From the NCBI GenBank assembly GCA_949878745.1, contig CATLBH010000026.1:1-38757 (forward strand): DNA of 38,757 nt. The letters are read 5' to 3'. Source of the stretch: an uncultured Ruminiclostridium sp. (GTDB taxonomy: Bacteria; Bacillota; Clostridia; Oscillospirales; Ruminococcaceae). Shown piece after piece: positions 38,612 through 38,757 of the stretch. The notes under the pieces are model-generated. The model worked only from the letters and a program-made list of their open reading frames with translations. It was not told the origin of the DNA and searched no databases. The position numbers and the translations under genes are program-made. Numbering within the stretch: position 1 is the stretch's first letter; each line of letters begins with the position of its first letter.

Positions 38612-38757
38612 GAGGGTTGAATAGATAAATTGAAATTTATCACACACACACCGATAATACTTAAATCCGTCCGCCTCTCTTATATACTGAAATCCTACTT
38701 TTTCAAGAACGTGTTGGCTTCGAGTATTCTTTATAACTGTATCAGCATTTACTGCGA
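38609..38757 (-). CDS. GNAT N-acetyltransferase, C-terminal part (partial, runs off the right edge)
   Basis: The minus strand is open from the window edge to a TAA at 38611-38609, giving about 49 codons. VNADTVIKNTRSQHVLEKVG then FQYIRE is the characteristic end of GNAT proteins, in which an Asn-x-x-Ser helix binds acetyl-CoA followed by LEKxGF and a beta strand. The rest lies outside the window. Substrate unknown. Confidence 0.7.
   Translation of the reverse strand, partial: AVNADTVIKNTRSQHVLEKVGFQYIREADGFKYYRCVCDKFQFIYSTL

Overview
The window looks like a chromosomal segment of a motile, low-to-mid G+C Gram-positive anaerobe of class Clostridia (Oscillospirales/Ruminococcaceae-like is my best guess). 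The reasons are the strong AGGAGG-type ribosome binding sites, a single-chain glycyl-tRNA synthetase, CheV, a sigma-28-type promoter, a BcrA-type ABC/histidine kinase cassette and a paired heterodimeric ABC exporter. No rRNA, tRNA or CRISPR array was seen.

Region 1 (1-14,193) is a PBSX/Mu-type contractile-tailed prophage, almost all on the minus strand and running off the left edge. Reading leftward from the right boundary: a plus-strand S24 (LexA/CI-like) repressor; a divergent promoter pair; a small zinc protein; terminase small and large subunits; portal; scaffold; major capsid protein; two connector/closure proteins; a DUF6838-like protein; tail sheath; tail tube; a tail assembly chaperone with a textbook -1 frameshift heptamer; an unrecognised proline-rich protein where the tape measure should be; and XkdP-like and XkdQ-like baseplate proteins. 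No integrase, excisionase or replication gene lies between repressor and terminase. Four intercistronic gaps of the structural operon are filled with palindromic repeats while the reading frames stay mostly intact. This fits a long-resident, SOS-type, possibly domesticated particle locus.

Region 2 (14,194-18,000) holds a 300-residue protein behind a near-perfect sigma-28 promoter, a NUDIX hydrolase, an AraC/GyrI-like regulator split in two by a 94-bp repeat element, and a hypothetical protein. Region 3 (18,000-23,200) has a Na/Pi cotransporter and a CaCA-family exchanger behind what looks like a yybP-ykoY (Mn2+) riboswitch with an overlapping terminator, divergent from cheV, then a divergent XRE regulator/SLOG-like pair.

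Region 4 (23,600-29,500) carries glycyl-tRNA synthetase, branched-chain aminotransferase, a GH51 arabinofuranosidase coupled to a small Cys-rich protein, and a second NUDIX protein. Region 5 (29,500-38,757) contains a 570-bp nested palindrome between convergent genes, an ABC-2 transporter plus orphan histidine kinase operon preceded by four GTAAAG direct repeats, a heterodimeric ABC exporter with an 18-bp perfect palindrome in its leader, a decayed conjugative-element remnant (Cys-rich KTR protein) and the end of a GNAT acetyltransferase.

The most striking unexplained signal is a dispersed family of about 94-114 bp bipartite hairpin elements: two stems whose sequences differ from copy to copy but remain self-complementary, joined by a conserved linker (GTGTTTCGGGTGCAA) and bounded by ATACT...GTATAA ends. 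At least ten copies lie in this window, including copies inside the prophage and one inside a regulatory gene. A second MITE-like family (161 bp) and several hairpin arrays accompany it.
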